DNA from: CAJXWH01 sp964343365
Lineage (GTDB): Bacteria > Pseudomonadota > Gammaproteobacteria > Arenicellales > UBA868
DNA: 5,498 bases
Assembly: GCA_964343365.1 (NCBI GenBank)
Contig: CAYFJI010000120.1
Location: 1 to 5,498, forward strand
Direction of reading: 5' to 3'
Positions 4,649 to 5,498 of this stretch are shown piece after piece. Numbering within the stretch: position 1 is the first letter of the stretch; every line of letters starts with the position of its first letter. The notes beneath the pieces were generated by a model that was given only the letters and a program-made list of their open reading frames with translations, was not told the DNA's origin and did not search any database. The position numbers were made by a program, and so were the translations under genes.

Positions 4649-5498
4649 ATGAAGCAAAATCAACGGCACCTAAAGTACGGAAGAATTAAACGAACCAGGC
4701 CAATTAATTTCAAATTTAATAACAAAAATTTTCAAGGTTTTGAGGGCGATACTTTGGCTTCGGCGTTGCTGGCAAATGGATTAAAAGTGGTTCAAAAAAG
4801 TTTTAAATACCATCGACCTAGAAATATAGTGGGTATATGGGGAGAGGAGCCAAACGCCATAGTTGAAATAGAGCGTGAGAATATGACTACTCCGAATTTG
4901 CGAGCAACCCAAGTAGAAATCTATGAGGGACTGATAGCTCGTTCCCACTGGGGATGGCCAACGGAAAAATTTGATTTACTCTCGATTCTCGGGTTTTTTA
5001 GCCCTCTTTTTCCGGCAGGCTTCTATTACAAGACGTTTATGTGGCCTCGGTTTATGTGGAAGCGTTACGAAAAAGTAATTAGAAATATGACTGGGCTGGG
5101 TGATGCGCCATCAGGTCCAGATATCGATGAATATGAAAAAATCAACATACACTGTGATGTGTTGATTGTTGGCGGGGGCCCAACCGGACTAATTGCGGCG
5201 AAAGCTGCTGGACAAAGTGGCGCTAGAGTCATTTTGGTTGATGAACAATACGAATTCGGAGGCAGTCTTTTATATGAAAATCGAGTAATTAGCGGATTAC
5301 CAGGCACGAAATGGGTCAAATCAATTCTTGATGAGTTTAAGCGAATGCCCAACATGAAATTACTAATTAGAAGCACGGTGACTGGCTACTACGATCACAA
5401 CTTCCTTGTCATTCATGAACGCTGCTTAGACCATTTGGAAAGCAGGCCCGATTTTTCTCCAAGAGAGAGGTTATGGCGGGTTCGGGCCAAACAGGTGA
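4649..5498 (+). CDS. soxA: Heterotetrameric sarcosine oxidase, alpha subunit, N-terminal part
   Basis: SoxA is the roughly 1000-residue large subunit that binds NAD+ in its N-terminal half and tetrahydrofolate in a C-terminal aminomethyltransferase-like (GCV_T) domain. The first 283 residues are in the window and the frame is open to the right edge. Residues 11-100 match the SoxA N-terminal ferredoxin-like fold without cluster cysteines (FEGDTLASALLANGLKVV 31-48, SFKYHRPR 51-58, EEPNAIVEI 66-74, ATQVEIYEGL 86-95). FDLLSILGFFSPLFPAGFYYKTFMWP (108-133) is a strong SoxA signature. HCDVLIVGGGPTGLIAA (168-184) is the dinucleotide-binding motif, with Asp198 and Glu199 after the second strand. LWRVRAKQV (275-283) ends the visible part. 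ATG 4649 is the first possible start, because an in-frame TGA lies at 4637-4639. GGTGAT (4635-4640), eight bases upstream, can serve as a Shine-Dalgarno. It follows soxD by 38 bases; soxG is expected after it. Confidence 0.95.
   Translation, partial: MKQNQRHLKYGRIKRTRPINFKFNNKNFQGFEGDTLASALLANGLKVVQKSFKYHRPRNIVGIWGEEPNAIVEIERENMTTPNLRATQVEIYEGLIARSHWGWPTEKFDLLSILGFFSPLFPAGFYYKTFMWPRFMWKRYEKVIRNMTGLGDAPSGPDIDEYEKINIHCDVLIVGGGPTGLIAAKAAGQSGARVILVDEQYEFGGSLLYENRVISGLPGTKWVKSILDEFKRMPNMKLLIRSTVTGYYDHNFLVIHERCLDHLESRPDFSPRERLWRVRAKQV

Noticed and set aside
5065..5376. Minus-strand 103-residue frame within soxA
   Set aside because: It is antisense to a region with unmistakable SoxA signatures and is a by-product of that coding sequence.

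Overview
The window looks like an AT-rich chromosomal stretch from a member of the Pseudomonadota (Proteobacteria). The basis is a proteobacterial-type ETF-ubiquinone oxidoreductase, a GlyA whose wording is close to that of Pseudomonas and E. coli (GFSAYSR, DMAHVAGLVAAGLYPNP, SGGTDNHLFLV), and a glyA-soxB-soxD-soxA gene order known from Pseudomonas, many alphaproteobacteria and Corynebacterium. I lean towards a low-GC, possibly marine, gammaproteobacterium. That is inference from remembered family sequences, and an alphaproteobacterium is not excluded.

Layout. Bases 1 to about 273, minus strand, hold the N-terminus of an ETF-QO gene that runs off the left edge. A divergent intergenic region follows, with candidate promoter elements at 453-481 and 534-545. 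A very small lipoprotein gene (633-758) comes next. A near-perfect intrinsic terminator (790-820) lies behind it, and this hairpin appears to fall inside the 5' end of the next gene, a poorly characterised protein with eight cysteines that probably bind two [4Fe-4S] clusters (768-1508). A roughly 215-base leader with two overlapping mini-ORFs precedes glyA (1725-2978). After a 120-base gap come soxB (3099-4352), soxD (4365-4610) and the first 283 codons of soxA (4649 to the right edge). soxG would be expected beyond the window.

How the genes work together. SoxBDA(G) form the heterotetrameric sarcosine oxidase, which demethylates sarcosine to glycine, passes the methyl carbon to tetrahydrofolate as 5,10-methylene-THF and makes hydrogen peroxide. 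SHMT (GlyA) can condense those two products into serine, so the cluster routes the last step of glycine-betaine or dimethylglycine breakdown into serine and C1 metabolism. The ETF-QO on the other strand could serve ETF-linked demethylating dehydrogenases, but it is a general respiratory enzyme and the link is not shown here.

I do not see an unknown defence system, mobile element, CRISPR array or RNA gene. The points most worth a second look are an in-frame TGA that shortens soxD just before a frame that continues to an ATGA overlap with soxA, the terminator hairpin buried in the Fe-S protein's start, two Pro-to-Ala changes in GlyA signature motifs, and the mini-ORF leader of glyA.
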